A DNA stretch of 64,000 bases from Valencia hispanica (taxonomy: Eukaryota > Chordata > Actinopteri > Cyprinodontiformes > Valenciidae), in assembly GCA_963556495.2 (NCBI GenBank), contig OY747711.1, positions 34,200,914-34,264,913 on the forward strand, given 5' to 3'. Under the pieces are notes generated by a model. That model was not told the DNA's origin. It was given only the letters and a program-made list of their open reading frames with translations, and did not search any database. How positions within the stretch are numbered: the stretch's first letter is position 1; each line of letters opens with the position of its first letter. The translations under genes and the position numbers were made by a program. Shown in pieces: positions 1-12,265 of the stretch.

Positions 1-1100
1 GCTACCCAGCGGTTATTTATAACCTCCTCTTTTCCCAAGATCACAAAGTTGCTAAGGCCCATCTCCACTGCTTGGATCTGCTCAATTGCTTTCCTATGAT
101 TGTCTCCCTTTATGGGGGTCAGGTCCTGAACCTCCTCGGATATCTTCAGGATGATTTTCGCCTTGTTCCCAAAGCGATTGTTGAGGCGCCTGAACATTTC
201 ATCCACCGTCGCACAGCTGGACCGAACCAAGTCTTTCTTCACCCCGTCGGCGAGACTTGCCAGGTGATGGAACCTTGTAACACCAGCCGTCCTCTGTGGG
301 TTTCCCAGCTGTTCCAGCTCTTCCCACCGATAGTAGTCGGTAATATCTCCCGAGAACATGGGTAGGTGTGTTCTTTCAAGACTAATCTGTGGTCTGAAGC
401 TGTACGCCACAGGAAGCAGGCCAGGGCTGCTTTGTGGTTGTGCATTTAGAAGTGCAGGTGCTCCAGTACTGGGTACAGGTGTGTCACTGGGGATTTGGCA
501 CTGCGTGCAAGCTCTAGTGAGCCCCTCACCAGTATCGCTATCTTCATCAACACCTGCTTCTTCATCAACGCCTGCTTCTTCAACCTCTTCCCCCCCCCTA
601 TCGACCTCTTCTTTTCGCTTCAACTTTTTCCAGCTCCGCATCCAGTCATGCAGTCTGTTGACTAGCTTGTATAGCTACTGCTTATGCACTGTTGTCTTGG
701 CTTCAGAGACAAGACCTTGCCATTCAAGCACTTTCTGCTCAAGCATTTTAAGTCTCTCCACCAGACCTTCTCGGAGGACTTGAAAGTCTTCCTCCAGCAG
801 ATTATTCACATCAGTGTTCTCCACTTCAGCACATTTCTCCTCTGCACCGTCAGCATACAATTTAAAGTCAACATAGGCAAATTTGGACCAAAGCGTCTCT
901 TTAACGAGCCAGAGCATTTCTATACAAGTGGCAAGGCACTTCGCCATTTTCTCCTCCACATGAGGCGCTTCTGTTCCTTGCTTTCCACTTCTCCTAGAGC
1001 ATCAACATATTCAAGACCAGTGTCTTGCACCTTCACAAAGTCCACACAAAGTACTCTGGTCTTCTCGATAAGCACCCTTTTTTCTAGGGGTCAACAGTGA
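1..1100 (-). mobile_element. Gag-like fragment of an LTR retrotransposon (probably BEL/Pao-like), decayed
   Basis: On the minus strand a frame running off the left edge reads FSGDITDYYRWEELEQLGNP, then about 95 further residues including DLVRSSCATVDEMFRRLNN and a segment ending NFVILGKEEVINNRWVA. A separate minus ORF (675-959, 94 codons) upstream is rich in Glu, Lys and Leu and looks like a coiled coil. I read these as two parts of one Gag-like protein, coiled coil first and then a DUF1759-like Gag core, as in BEL/Pao-type elements found in many fish. The family assignment is from recognition, not search. No protease, RT or LTR lies in the window; the rest would be left of position 1. It sits in an fmn2 intron, in the same orientation as the gene. 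Confidence 0.55.
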
Positions 1101-1789
1101 GGGACAGTTTTTTCTTGCTGAAAGAGCTCTGTGCTGTTGAGCACTTTCCCTTTAAGGCCGCAAACTCTGCCGAATTCATCTTCCTTTCCCTGCACTGACC
1201 AAGGTGCTGTTCCACAGAGGGGTCTATGCGGCCTATTCCTCTTCATTTGGTGCTTCTTCACTGGTCAATGCTAATAGGGCAAACTTAACTTGACATGCTT
1301 GGTTTGGTTTATTATTGTTCCATGTTCTCCCCACGGAAAAGGCAACCCAGTGTACAAAGGATATTACTCTGTATTCCAACTTTTGTTTAATTTTAACCTT
1401 CGGTAACCAGGTAATAAACCTGAAATCAGAAATACAACATTTCAATTTCATGTGTACACTACAACCAGCACAGCTCCCAGTTCTGTACCTCAATAGCCCA
1501 ATGACAAAAACAATAAATATCAATCAAAATACAAATATAATTTTACTAATAATGATAATAACTTCATAATTTTTTTTGTCCATGCTTCACACATAAAACA
1601 TTATGCACTATATATATATCAAGTCCAACCAAAACCTATGCAAGATTCATGCAGTCTTATTTTTTTCTTTGCATGTTTATATTTATCAGTAACTTAACTG
1701 CTTAGTTATACCGAAGCATAGCGTTATCTTTAACGTGCAACGGACATAAACACAGTACAACATCATAGTCATTCACCCATTCACGCACA
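1101..1789. other. Intronic sequence, nothing recognised
   Basis: AT-rich sequence downstream of the sixth recognised fmn2 exon. It has a short TA run near 1610 and no splice-bounded ORF or repeat that I could identify. Confidence 0.5.
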
Positions 1790-2036
1790 CATTCACACGC
1801 TGATAGTGGAAAGGTACTATGTAGTAGCCACAGCTGCCTTGGGGGGCACTGACAGAGGCGAGGCTGCTGGACACAGGCGCCACCAGGCCCTCTGACCACC
1901 ACTAGCAGGCATTGGGTGAAGTGTCTTGCCCAAGGACCCAAGGACCGAGATAGACGGAGTGGGAATTCGAACCGGCAACCCACCGATTATATGACGAATT
2001 CCTACGACCTACTACCTGAGCCACGGTCGCTCCAGT
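1790..2036 (-). repeat. tRNA-derived SINE
   Basis: Read on the minus strand, the head contains TGGCTCAGGTAG (complement of 2012-2023), an RNA polymerase III A-box, and then GGTTCGAATTCC (complement of 1962-1973), a B-box, spaced as in a tRNA. A non-tRNA body follows, extending to about 1790. The region between the boxes cannot form a functional tRNA, so this is a SINE head and not a tRNA gene. Similar elements are dispersed in many fish genomes. Confidence 0.7.
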
Positions 2037-2541
<505 letters not shown>

Positions 2542-3159
2542 CTAAGAAATGAAGATGCACAGAGACAGCAGGAGAAGAGCTAGAACATTTCAGAAAAACA
2601 TGTAAACAGAAAGCATACATTAATTGTTCGTGTGCAAAATTAGGCTATGGTGCCTATCTCCGGATCAGGGTTTATGCAAGTCTAAAATAACTGAACAATT
2701 TTCCAAACAGAAACAAAGTCACTCACAATTACATTGTGTCAAAACCCCTGAAAGACTAGAGTAAATCAGCTCATATATCTGTACTAATGCCTTATGTTAA
2801 CCATTAACTTTAGAATTAAAGTATAATTTTGCCATAAACCCAAGCTAACATTATTATTGCATGTAGTTATGAATAAAGAACATCACACATTGGATAAATC
2901 ATATGCCACAGTTTGTCTTAGTAAGCAAAAGTGTGAACAAGGTTGAAGAGAATGAACAAGACAGAAAACCCAAACCACTGTGATCCAGAAAGAACCCTTT
3001 CACTGAAACCAGATCACACAGACCACAGACCTAGTAAACACAGAGGAAGTTATATCACCAGGCCCCAAATGTCTGTTTCCCTGGAAATAACCGCAGCTCT
3101 GATGGCCATAGACTGATGTGACACTGACTGGGCATCCTTTTCATTTAGCCCGTGTAGCC
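2542..3159. other. fmn2 intron sequence, nothing recognised
   Basis: Right-adjacent part of the intron between exons 5 and 6. AT-rich, with no coding or repeat signal that I could name. Confidence 0.5.
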
Positions 3160-3740
3160 TGGTAAAAGTATTCACACCACTTGAACTTTTTCACATTTGT
3201 CACGTTACAATCAAATACTTTCAAATTCCAATCCATTAAAGTTAAAGGAAGAAAATACAAGAGTTTAAATTGTTTTTAATCTGAACAGTGTGGCATGCTT
3301 TTGCATTTGCCCCAGTTGAGTCAATAACTTGCAGGAACCAACTGTCGTCCCTGCAATTTAAAGTTTAACTTCTTTGAGGTATGCCTTTACCAGTTTTCAC
3401 ATCTAAAGTCCATACTGCTTTGCAAAATAGCCCAACCTCAGTAAGATTGGATTGAGAAGATTTAAACAGCATTTTTCAAGTCTTGCTATGGATTTTAAAT
3501 TGGATTTAGGTCTAGACTTGGACTAGATTATTCTGAAACTTTGATATGCTTTGATCTGAACCATTTCATTGAAGATTTGGCTGTATGTTTAGAGTCACTG
3601 TTTTCTTCCAGGAATGCCCTATTTTCATCTCCATTCACCTTCCCATCAAATGCAAACAGTTTTCCTTTTCTTACAGAAAAAAAAGCATCCCAAAAGAATG
3701 ACAAAGCCACTATGGGGACAACTTTTTCCAGGTATTAGTT
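3160..3740 (-). mobile_element. Decayed Tc1/mariner-like transposon remnant
   Basis: The left part (GTAAAAGTATTCACACC, then TTGAACTTTTTCACATTTGTCACG) is the terminal portion of a common fish Tc1-like family. The following 500 bases match the pattern of its antisense transposase, including stretches such as TTGGATTTAGGTCTAGACTTGGAC. Many substitutions, small indels and stop codons are present and the right terminus is not recognisable. The transposase would run on the minus strand. This is a dead remnant in the fmn2 intron; the family call is from recognition. Confidence 0.7.
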
Positions 3741-4565
3741 TTGCAGCACACAGGGTTTTGCGAGGCACCGTAACTGCATAAACTAGTTTAATTCATATTA
3801 AAAATGAATTGGTTGACTTTATCATTAATCTTAAAAATCTAAAATTCCTTCAAGTGTTCCAACAACACTTTCTTCTTCATAAACTCAGCTTAATCTATGA
3901 CTGAAGATGCTTTTATGCCATTCTTTAAGCATTGCCTGAAAGATTAATCTGAAGCAATGGTTAAACAGTCTGCAGTGAGTCCTTTTTTGTCCTTTTAGTT
4001 TTCCCCCTAAATATATCTTTTATTCAGTTATTTCAAAGTCTGCCAGAATGGGTCATCATAAATCTCATACAGCTCTAAAAAAACAAGTCTCACAAAAGCA
4101 ACAGAAAATTGAACAAGAGCCAATACAATAAGTTCAGAGGTTTGCAAACTTTTAGTATTATTCAATAAAAAAATAAATGGGAACCAAACAGAACTGAACT
4201 AATACTCTTCGCAGATGAACTCAAACATTCAAACGCACTACTACGCATATATCAAGACATTTAAACCTCAGAAAGATTCTGTTAACATTAGAACACAATT
4301 CTGCTAAAACAGTTTGCAGTAAAACCAGGTGTTCCACATGATTTAAATTAATCTGGAATTGTCATTTAATAAATTTGAGAAAAATGAATAAAATGTAATT
4401 AGTTTGGCTACATAGGGAAGAAAGGAAGATCAGGTTGGGATACAATACAATTATTTTTACAATCTAAACACTGGCTCTTTTATGAGCATGGTCAGCAAGC
4501 ACAGCTAGCCTGCATATTTTAGATTCAAACAACTTCATTTCTTTGCATCTCATCTGTTATGTCCT
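3741..4565. other. fmn2 intron sequence, nothing recognised
   Basis: AT-rich intronic DNA without recognisable exon or repeat. The end of the adjoining Tc1 remnant may extend into its first 250 bases. Confidence 0.45.
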
Positions 4566-4722
4566 TCATATTAAAAGGACCGACCGACAGACCGACCGAC
4601 CATGCCAAAGTGATTGTTTCTCAGCTCGGAGGAACTGGCCAAAGCGATTGGGGAGAGGGAAGTCTGTTGCCTCTGTGACCAGACCCCCAATAAGCGTAAG
4701 ATAAATGGATGGAAGGATGTAA
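4566..4722 (+). mobile_element. 3' terminal fragment of an RTE/Rex3-like LINE
   Basis: The + strand can be read as a LINE C-terminus, ELGGTGQSDWGEGSLLPL, followed by a short GAC-rich stretch and an ending ATAAATGGATGGAAGGATG. The (ATGGATGG) tail is typical of Rex3/RTE elements in fish. A degenerate GACC-repeat run (about 4579-4602) precedes it. It is a short 5'-truncated copy. Confidence 0.6.
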
Positions 4723-6129
4723 ATTTAAACTAAATTTCTACTAAACTGAACTGTTGACATATTTGAAGATACATGATAAAATTTTCTACATAATTTTAAC
4801 CTTGATGCAAACCTCTTCAATAAATTTATCACAAGATTGTAACCAAACCAAATGCTGGATTTCTGTGAGATACTGTATAGTTTAAGGTGAGGAGATGTTT
4901 TCTGATTTAGATACTGCAATTGAATCATTTCGGTGAATCAAAAGCAGGAAGTACAAAACTGCCTATACAAAGGATTGCAAAATAGTTCTACTTCTAAAAC
5001 TGGTTCATTGGGCATTTCCAGAAAATTTCCTAACATGTTACTCAGTGCTGACTCCCTCATCAGGGGATAGTGTACATTTAACAAGACTAGGTTTGAAAAC
5101 AGACATACTTGGCTAAAACCCATTGTCATGAAACTTATGTACATTGTGATTGAAGAATACTAAAAAGATATCATTTTAGGTGGGAAAAGTCATTTTGACA
5201 AGCTTATGTTAGGAAAGTTGAGTTAGTTCGCTATAATTAACCATTACATAGTTGTATATTTAAATTAAGGTTTAAACGGGTCTTATACTTCACTTGCAGA
5301 GATCTGTCACAAAGAATGTCATTTTTTGTTTCACTGAACTACAGTGGAGTTTGCTTAAAAGGTAAATTCCATTTGCTTGAGCTAAACTTTCATAAACTTG
5401 GCATGTTTTGAGAAAGTTTTATGTTAATTTTATGGTTCAGTTCATTGTGTCATAAACTAAAAGATTTCCCAAAAATGTTTATGCCTTTAGACGAACATTT
5501 CATCTCTGCAATAAGTACAGTATATCCCCCAGAGTGTCAATTAAATGGGTAAAACGTAGTTCCCTTGTGCAACATTATTTGTGATTTAGAGACATAAATT
5601 TGACCAACAGCACATCAATTTAAAGATGACGACAAGAGCAGCTTTAAACTGTAGATCAAATGTTTGACTTGGAAATTGATGGAGTGGTATAAAGTGTACT
5701 GGGGGGAGAAATGGTCTCAGCTATTAAACCAATTCATACAGAAAGCACAATGGGAGGAACCACACCATGAAATACAACTCCCAAGCTTCTCTTGCTCTCC
5801 CTCACTAATTTCCCTTCCTACTCTCTCTTAGCAGTCATCGTGGCCGTGAGGTTTCCTCACCGCACGCGAGTCTTTGGATCTGTGCCACTGGATGGTCACA
5901 AGGGAGTCGGTTGGGAGCCAGAGCTCACACCACATAATAACTGTCTGGCTGCAGCAGTTCCTCCTGCCACTCAAAGTGACTCTGGGAGCGACAGTGAGGA
6001 GAAATGGAAAGAAAATCAGGCGTGGATGGAAAGTGAGGATTGGGAAAGCTCCAAAGAAGAAAAAAAGAAAAAAAGTAATGAAATCCAAATAGAGAGAGTA
6101 CTGTGCTGAACAGCCAGGAGGACACTTAC
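4723..6129. other. fmn2 intron sequence, nothing recognised
   Basis: Remainder of the intron between exons 5 and 6. The donor GTAAGTG of exon 5 is at the complement of 6123-6129. ORFs around 5790-6120 overlap exon 5 antisense and are not genes. Confidence 0.55.
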
Positions 6130-6271
6130 CTGCTTGGCCTTTGATTTGCTGATTGTGTCTGAAATCGGCTTCTTCTTCTCCTTAACAGCACTCTTTGAGA
6201 ACAGATCCACAAATTCTCCAAAATCAATAGCTGGCTCTTCTATTTTTTCCCACACCAATGGTCCAGGGTTT
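6130..6271 (-). CDS. fmn2: fmn2 exon 5: N-terminal FH2 (lasso/linker) segment
   Basis: The 142-base exon starts with one base completing a split Lys codon and then encodes [37 protein letters not shown] and [10 protein letters not shown]. The mammalian FMN2 equivalent is very similar ([25 protein letters not shown]). The conserved Trp of the FH2 lasso is present. Acceptor CCTCCAG and donor GTAAGTG are strong, and the phases fit both neighbours (2 in, 0 out). This region wraps around the partner subunit's post in FH2 dimers. Confidence 0.96.
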
Positions 6272-6721
6272 CTGGAGGTAGGATGACAGATTAACCATTA
6301 ACTTTTCAAACAGGAGACGTTTAATCTGACATTCTGCGGTTGAAAAAGGATACTGAAGCTGTTTTCTAAGTACTTATTTGTCATCTTTTGGAAACTAAAA
6401 CTCCTAGTAATATACTTTATACCCATCAGTCAGCAAATTTGGTATCAAGTTTCTCACTTGAAGCAAAAACTGTGCAATTCATTTTTAGCTGCCGTTTATG
6501 CAGCCACAGTTTTTCAAGGCCTAATAAGGGAAGAAAACCTGGTTAGAGTCAATTCTGCCCTGACCACAATGCCTGGACTGCATTGCTTTCATTTTCCACA
6601 CGGTTAGCATCTCCATTACCATCACAACATGTGGCTGATCTTTATCTTAAGTGGACATGTTTCCTCTCAAAATCTCTACTGTTAAAATGTCTGTGTGCAA
6701 ATGATCCATATCTGTTCTTAC
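6272..6721. other. fmn2 intron between exons 4 and 5
   Basis: A 450-base intron bounded by the donor GTAAGAAC (complement of 6714-6721) and the acceptor CCTACCTCCAG at 6272 onward. No other signal. Confidence 0.85.
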
Positions 6722-7476
6722 TTTTTAGCATGCAGCTGAATGCGGGTCCAGTAGAGCGGCTTCATTGGCTTGGGGGGCTCTATCATGGCTTTGGCAGGGG
6801 ACGCTTCCTGAACCATCAGGGAAGAAATGGGACCTGGAGGTGGAGGGATGCAGCCTGGAGGAGGGGGTCCCATTCCTGGTGGAGGAGGGGGTCCCATTCC
6901 AGGCAGAGGAGGTGGGGGTGGAGGCCCAGAGCCTGGTGGTGGAGGTGGAGACCCAAAGCCTGGTGGTGGAGGTGCAGGAGGGGGTGGTGGACAATCCCCA
7001 AAACCAGGTACAGGAGGAAGGGGAGGTGGTGGAGGAGGAGGTGGAGGGGGCATCCCTCCTGAGATTGGAGGGGTGGCAGAAAGAGAGGGAGGTGGAAAAG
7101 CTTGGGTGACGCCGTTTTGTTCCCTCCCTTTGCAGGTGCACACAAAGCTTTCTGTAGGCTTGAGGCTGGATGATATTGCAGAGGACAACTTGCAGTCAAT
7201 TCCTCCATTTAAAGATGCATCAAATTTAAATCCCTCATCCACAGGACAAGTCTGAACAGATGCCTCCAGTCTTTCTCCCTTTTTCTGCAAAGCCTTGGGC
7301 CGGGCATTTTCCAGAACTCCCACACTATCCTCGCTGCTTTTTGCCAAGGAGGGCCGATGGCTCTGCAGGACAGAAATCTTACCCTGCAACTCCTCAATTT
7401 TCTTCTCCAGCTGAGGGATGAGGCAGCTGTCATCCTCTGAAGATGACTGGCCTGACTTCAACCTGCTAGATTCTGT
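6722..7476 (-). CDS. fmn2: fmn2 exon 4: coiled coil, proline-rich FH1 and first FH2 residues
   Basis: The 755-base exon encodes residues about 613-863, counting from the MGNQ start. Order: a short predicted coiled coil (IPQLEKKIEELQGKISVLQ, about 632-650), a linker with VQTCPVDEGF matching the mammalian SIQTSPTEEGG region, then an FH1 domain at about 750-831 with runs of up to ten prolines and Pro/Gly-Met spacers. It ends KPMKPLYWTRIQLHAK, the canonical start of FH2. FH1 binds profilin-actin and SH3 partners and feeds actin to FH2. This FH1 is about 80 residues and lacks the long tandem GIPPPPPLPGA-type array of human FMN2. The acceptor is ATTGACAG and the donor GTAAGAAC. The Gly-rich + strand ORF over this region is only the complement of the proline codons. 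Confidence 0.95.
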
Positions 7477-7895
7477 CTGTCAATGAACCGCATAAAAGAA
7501 AAAAAGAGGAAACAAATAGTTTTGATGTTGGCACAAAGATCCCAAATAGAAAATAATTGAAATGTTAACCTTCGAAACTTGTGTTATTGGTTTAGGTTCA
7601 AAGTCAATTTGGATACTTCGTATCCACAGTTTTTTTACACAACATTAACATTGTGTCCACTTCCATATTCTTCACAGAGCTATGAGAAAACAGAGCTATG
7701 AGTTAAGGGAAGTTCATCAAGATCCACAATGTCTAAACTCTGGCTCTAAGAAGTTAAGGAAAGAATGCGAGGGTACCAAGAGATTTGACCCAAGAAACAC
7801 TTTGGGTTGGGGTTGACTATTTACAAGTTTTCCAATTGGCTCAAATAGTTGCGTTGACTTCTTTACATAGACGTTTTTGAAATCAGTTTTCTTTG
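7477..7895. other. fmn2 intron sequence, nothing recognised
   Basis: Intronic DNA upstream of exon 4, up to the tail of the L2 LINE. No coding or repeat features seen. Confidence 0.55.
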
Positions 7896-10700
7896 ATTCA
7901 ATTCAATTCAGTTCATTTATATAGCGCCAATTCACAACAGATGTAATCTCAAGGCACTTAACAAGAAGTCATTTCAATACATTTATACAAACATTCCAAT
8001 CAGTTAAAAAGTTTCCTATTTAAGGAATCCCAGCAGATTGCGTCAGTCATTGGCGTGAGGTTGGGCCCCGTTGATGCAGACTTTCCAACCACAGCAATCC
8101 TTCAGCAATCCCTCATACTGAGCAAGCATGTAGCGACGGTGGAGAGGAAAAACTCCCCTTTAAGAGGAAGAAACCTCCAACAGAACCAGGCTCAGTAGGA
8201 GCGGCCATCTGCCACGACCGTCTGGGGGTTTGAGAAGACAGAGCAGAAACACAGAAGGAACAGAAGATCTGATATAAGAGAACTTTCTTTGTTACAGGAA
8301 GTAAAAAGTTAATAACAGGACACAGTGGATGTTCAGTTACTGGGGGGATCATCCCAGTCGATGCCCCCCGTCCAACAGGGCATTGCAGCCAAGGAGGATA
8401 CCAGACCAGGTATATCTTCTATGGAGAGAAAAACACTGAGAGAAAACAAAGTTAACAGTCGAAATAACAGAATGTACTGTAATACAACTGGAGAGTAGTA
8501 GGAGAAAAGGAAGTAGCAGAGTGAAGAAAATTGGTAAGTCTGTCCTCCAGCAGTCTAAGCCTATAGCAGCATAACTACGGAGATAGCTCAGGATGACCTT
8601 AGCCACTCTAACTATAAGCTTTATCAAAAAGGAAAGTTTTAAGCCTGGCCTTAAAAGTAAACAGAGTGTCTGCCTCATGGACTAAAGCTGGGAGCTGGTT
8701 CCACAGGAGAGGAGCCTGATAACTAAAAGATCTGCCTCCCATTCTACTTTTAGAAATGCATGGACTAGTTTCTCAGCATCACTCCTGGACAGGATGTTTC
8801 TAATTTTAGCAATATTCCGGAGGTAAAAGAAAGAAATCCTAGAAACCTGTTTAATATGGGATTTAAATGTCAAGTCTCGGTCAAAAATAACGCAGAGGTT
8901 CTTTACGTTATTACTGGGGGCCAATTTAATGCCATCCAGATGAAGTGATTGACTAATCAGTTTCTGTTTAAGAACTTCTGGTCCAAAGACAGCAACTTCT
9001 GTTTTGTCAGAATTGAAAAGCAAAAAGTTTAGGGTCATCCATGTTTCTATGTCTTCCAGACATGCCTGTAATCTACCTAACTGACTGGGTTCATCAGGAT
9101 TTATGGATAAATATAGTTGTGTATCATCTGCATAGCTGTGGAAATTTATCCCATGCTTTCTAATGATTCTACCAATTGGGAGCATATATATGGTGAACAG
9201 AATTGGTCCAAGCACAGAACCCTGTGGAACTCCACAAGTAACTCTTGAGAGTGAAGAAGATTTATCATTTAGATGAACAAACTGGAATCTATCAGACAAA
9301 TATGATTTAAACCATTCTAGTGCTGTTCCTTTGATCCCTGCAACATGTTCAAGCTTTTCTAACAGTGTCTTGCCCACGGCCAAAATTAAATGGATTAAAA
9401 GTTAAGCCAACAAAAGCAAATTATGGAAATCTCATAAAAATAAATACAACTTTGACTGAACAGAAAAATAAATCTATTAAATGTGGTTTATTAAACATAA
9501 GATCTCTCTCCTCAAAGACTTTGTTAGTAAATGACTTGATTTGTGATAATCACATTGATTTCCTTTGTCTCACAGAAACCTGGTTGCAGCAGGAGGATTA
9601 TGTCAGTATAAATGAGTCAACTCCTTCCAGTCATTTCAATTTTCACATTCCTAGAAATACTGGGCGAGGAGCAGGAGTTGCAACCATTTTTCGATCTGAT
9701 TTACTAATTAGTCCCAGACCAATTGATAGCTACAGTTCTTTTGAACATCTAACCCTTAATTTTCCTCATCCAAGTTGCAAAACATTAAGACCATTTTTGT
9801 TTGTGGTTTTGTATCGTCCACCAGGCCCTTACTCTCAATTCTTGGATCAGATCTCACATTTTTTATCTGATTTGGTATTAAATACTGATAGGGTTATTAT
9901 AGTGGGGGACTTTAATATTCATGTGGATACTGAAAGTGATAGCCTAAATGCAGCCTTTAGTGCTATTTTAGACTCAATTGGCTTTACTCAAAAAGTTCAG
10001 GGATCGACCCACTCGGGCAAACACACTTTGGACCTTGTACTGACATACGGTATTGAGTGTGAGGAAATAACAGTCCACCCACATAACCCGGTCCTGTCTG
10101 ACCACTTCTTAATAACTTTTGAATTTACTTTAACTGACCATTTTAAATCTGAAAGAAAATTTCATTATAGTAGAGCTTTATCAGACAATGCTGTAACAAT
10201 TTTTAAAGAATCTGTTCCATTCTTACTTTCCTCAGTGTCTCAGAGTAACACAGTGGATGGCAGCAATTCTATCTCTAACCCTTCAGAAATTGATGATCTG
10301 GCTCACAGCGTTACGTCCTCATTGCGTTTGGCATTAGATAGTGTAGCCCCCTTAAAAAAGAAAGTGGCTAGCCATAGGAGGCTGACTCCTTGGTTCAACG
10401 CAGAGTTGCGCAGACTTGGTGAATTACAGACCTATATCTAACCTTCCTTTCTTATCCAAAGTCCTTGAGAAAATTGTTGCTAATCAAGTCTGTGAGCATT
10501 TAAACAATAACAAGCTGTTTGAAGAGTTTCAGTCAGGTTTTAGAGCTCATCATAGCACTGAAACAGCACTGGTGAAGGTTACTAATGATATTCTCATGGC
10601 CTCAGATAATGGACTGGTGTCTGTTCTGGTTTTGTTAGATCTCAGTGCTGCTTTTGACGCAGTCGATCATAATATTCTCTTAGAAAAGCTTGAACATGTT
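7896..10700 (-). mobile_element. L2/Maui-like LINE with inverted 5' part and internal deletion
   Basis: The 3' part lies on the minus strand. The tail (ATTCAATTCAATTCAG complement) is near 7896. A reverse transcriptase ends near 8750 and begins at 9362, with GVPQGSVLGPILFTIYMLPI and SYADDTQLYLSI (catalytic YADD). The 5' part lies on the + strand. It has an AP endonuclease (about 9390-10350: [44 protein letters not shown]) and then RT start ([35 protein letters not shown]). About 200 residues between AELRRL and NYRPISNL are missing. The two halves meet head to head near 9363-9380. A 21-bp stretch encoding part of LEKLEHV is present at both breakpoints, 9342-9362 and 10680-10700, in inverse orientation. 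The ORFs are disrupted. It sits in an fmn2 intron. Confidence 0.85.
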
Positions 10701-11199
10701 CATGATCATTTCTCTAAACAAGCCTGCCCTCTGGTGGATAAAAAAACCCATTATACGTGAAGCCATTACGATGTTGAAAACAAACCACAGAAATCTCAGT
10801 ATGTGTTTAGACAGATATATAGAGATATTTAGAGATATATAGAGATAGAGATATATAGGAGATAGAGATAGATATATAAAGTCTGGGGGAAAAAAAAAAG
10901 GGAACATTTTCATTTTGTAGTCCGTAATAATTTTTGTTCAGAAAAAAAAAATTTAATATTTCATTTTACCGTGTTGGTATTGAAAAACAGGAGAAATATA
11001 AATGAGGGAAGATGGAGATTTTGAAAACCACTCAGGTCTTAAATTTATATATCTAACAGGGTCCCCACAACTGTAAAAATGCAAAGCAATCTGGATGAAT
11101 TCTGAATCACAGATATATACTTTATCCCCTAAAGGAAGTTTTTGAAGTTAATTTTGTAATATAGTGCATTACAAAATGATTATGCCCTTTGATCTTTTT
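10701..11199. repeat. Intronic DNA with GATA/TATA-type simple repeat
   Basis: Follows the outer breakpoint of the inverted L2. Positions 10810-10880 hold an imperfect (GATA)/(GATATA) tract and 10888-10898 a purine run. The rest is AT-rich with no recognised content. Confidence 0.5.
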
Positions 11200-12265
11200 C
11201 ACAGTTTGTCACATTAGAGTAACAACATTGTATTTTGTTGTGACTTTATATAATAGACAAGACAAGCTACTGCATTAGTGGTACATACATTGGTGTAGAT
11301 TACTTAGTACATATTTTTCAAATACACCAAATTAAAAAAAGAAAATATGCAAAGGATGGTGTGCATTTGTGCTCACATGATTTACTTATACACCCTTAAA
11401 AAAGCCAATTATGCACTACTTTATTTTGGTCTATTACACAAAATCACAAAATACACTGTATTGCTTGTTACTGTCATCTATAAATATAATATATTTTGTA
11501 TAAATTATTTTATAAATGTTTTTGTTTTATATAAATTCTCAATCCGCAGGGATTATTATGTTGGCCCACGCCTTTGTAGTTCTAATAGCTTTTTTTGCCA
11601 TTATTTCAGCAGCACATTTAATAAGGTCACAGACTGACTTTGGACAAGAAGGCCTGGCTCGCATTGTCCATTCTAATTAATCCCAAAGGTGTTCTTCTGG
11701 AACTCAGGACTCAGGTTCAGGTCAGTAGAGTGCTTACACACAAAACTCACTCATCCAGGTATTTTACGGACCTTGCCTTGTACACTGGTGCAACATCCTG
11801 TCTGGGCGATCCCTAAATTGCTAACACAAAGTTGGGAGCATAAAATTGTCTAAAATCTCTTGGTTTGCTGAAGCGTTAAGAGCATTTTTAACTGTAACCA
11901 AGGGGTGGAGCCAAACTCCTGAAAATCAGCTTCACACTATAATCTGTTCTGCACCAAATTTTACACCTGACACCATGCAGCCAGTCAAGTGGTAATTGGC
12001 AAACCCACTAACTGTATTGCGAACCAGAGAAGCAGGATTTGTCCTCTAGAGAAAACACCTCCATATTCCATGTTGTAGCTGCTCAGCCATTGGGAACCAA
12101 TCCATAAAACTCTTCACACAATGTTCTTAATCTAATCTAAAGACCACATGAAGTTTGGAACTCTATCAACTCTGCAAGAAAGTTGGTGACATCTGCATGT
12201 GACTTGACTTCTTGAACAGGTGGCATCCTATCAGGTGTATTAACACTTTTGCAAGGCTGTAAATG
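11200..12265 (-). mobile_element. Decayed Tc1/mariner-like transposon
   Basis: Antisense reading matches a widespread fish Tc1-like family. Examples are CATCCAGGTATTTTACGGAC, ACAAAGTTGGGAGCATAAAA, a stretch AGACCACATGAAGTTTGG and AACAGGTGGCATCCTATCA. The transposase would lie on the minus strand but is broken by stops and by an internal deletion between the ACATCTGCATG and TGACTTGACTT segments. No clean terminal repeats are seen and the left boundary is uncertain, with recognisable similarity strongest at 11640-12265. Confidence 0.6.

Noticed and set aside
1962..2032. A tRNA gene on the minus strand
   Set aside because: A and B boxes are present, but the arms do not fold as a tRNA and a non-tRNA body follows, so it is a SINE.
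5792..6125. Several ORFs on both strands of about 70-105 codons
   Set aside because: They overlap fmn2 exon 5 in other frames or run into its intron, with no family resemblance.
6827..7255. Gly-rich 142-codon ORF on the + strand
   Set aside because: It is the complement of the proline codons in the fmn2 FH1 exon and has no independent support.
9365..10760. A host gene with an endonuclease/exonuclease/phosphatase domain
   Set aside because: The GDFNIHVDT and SDHFLITF motifs followed by RT sequence show it is the L2 LINE endonuclease.
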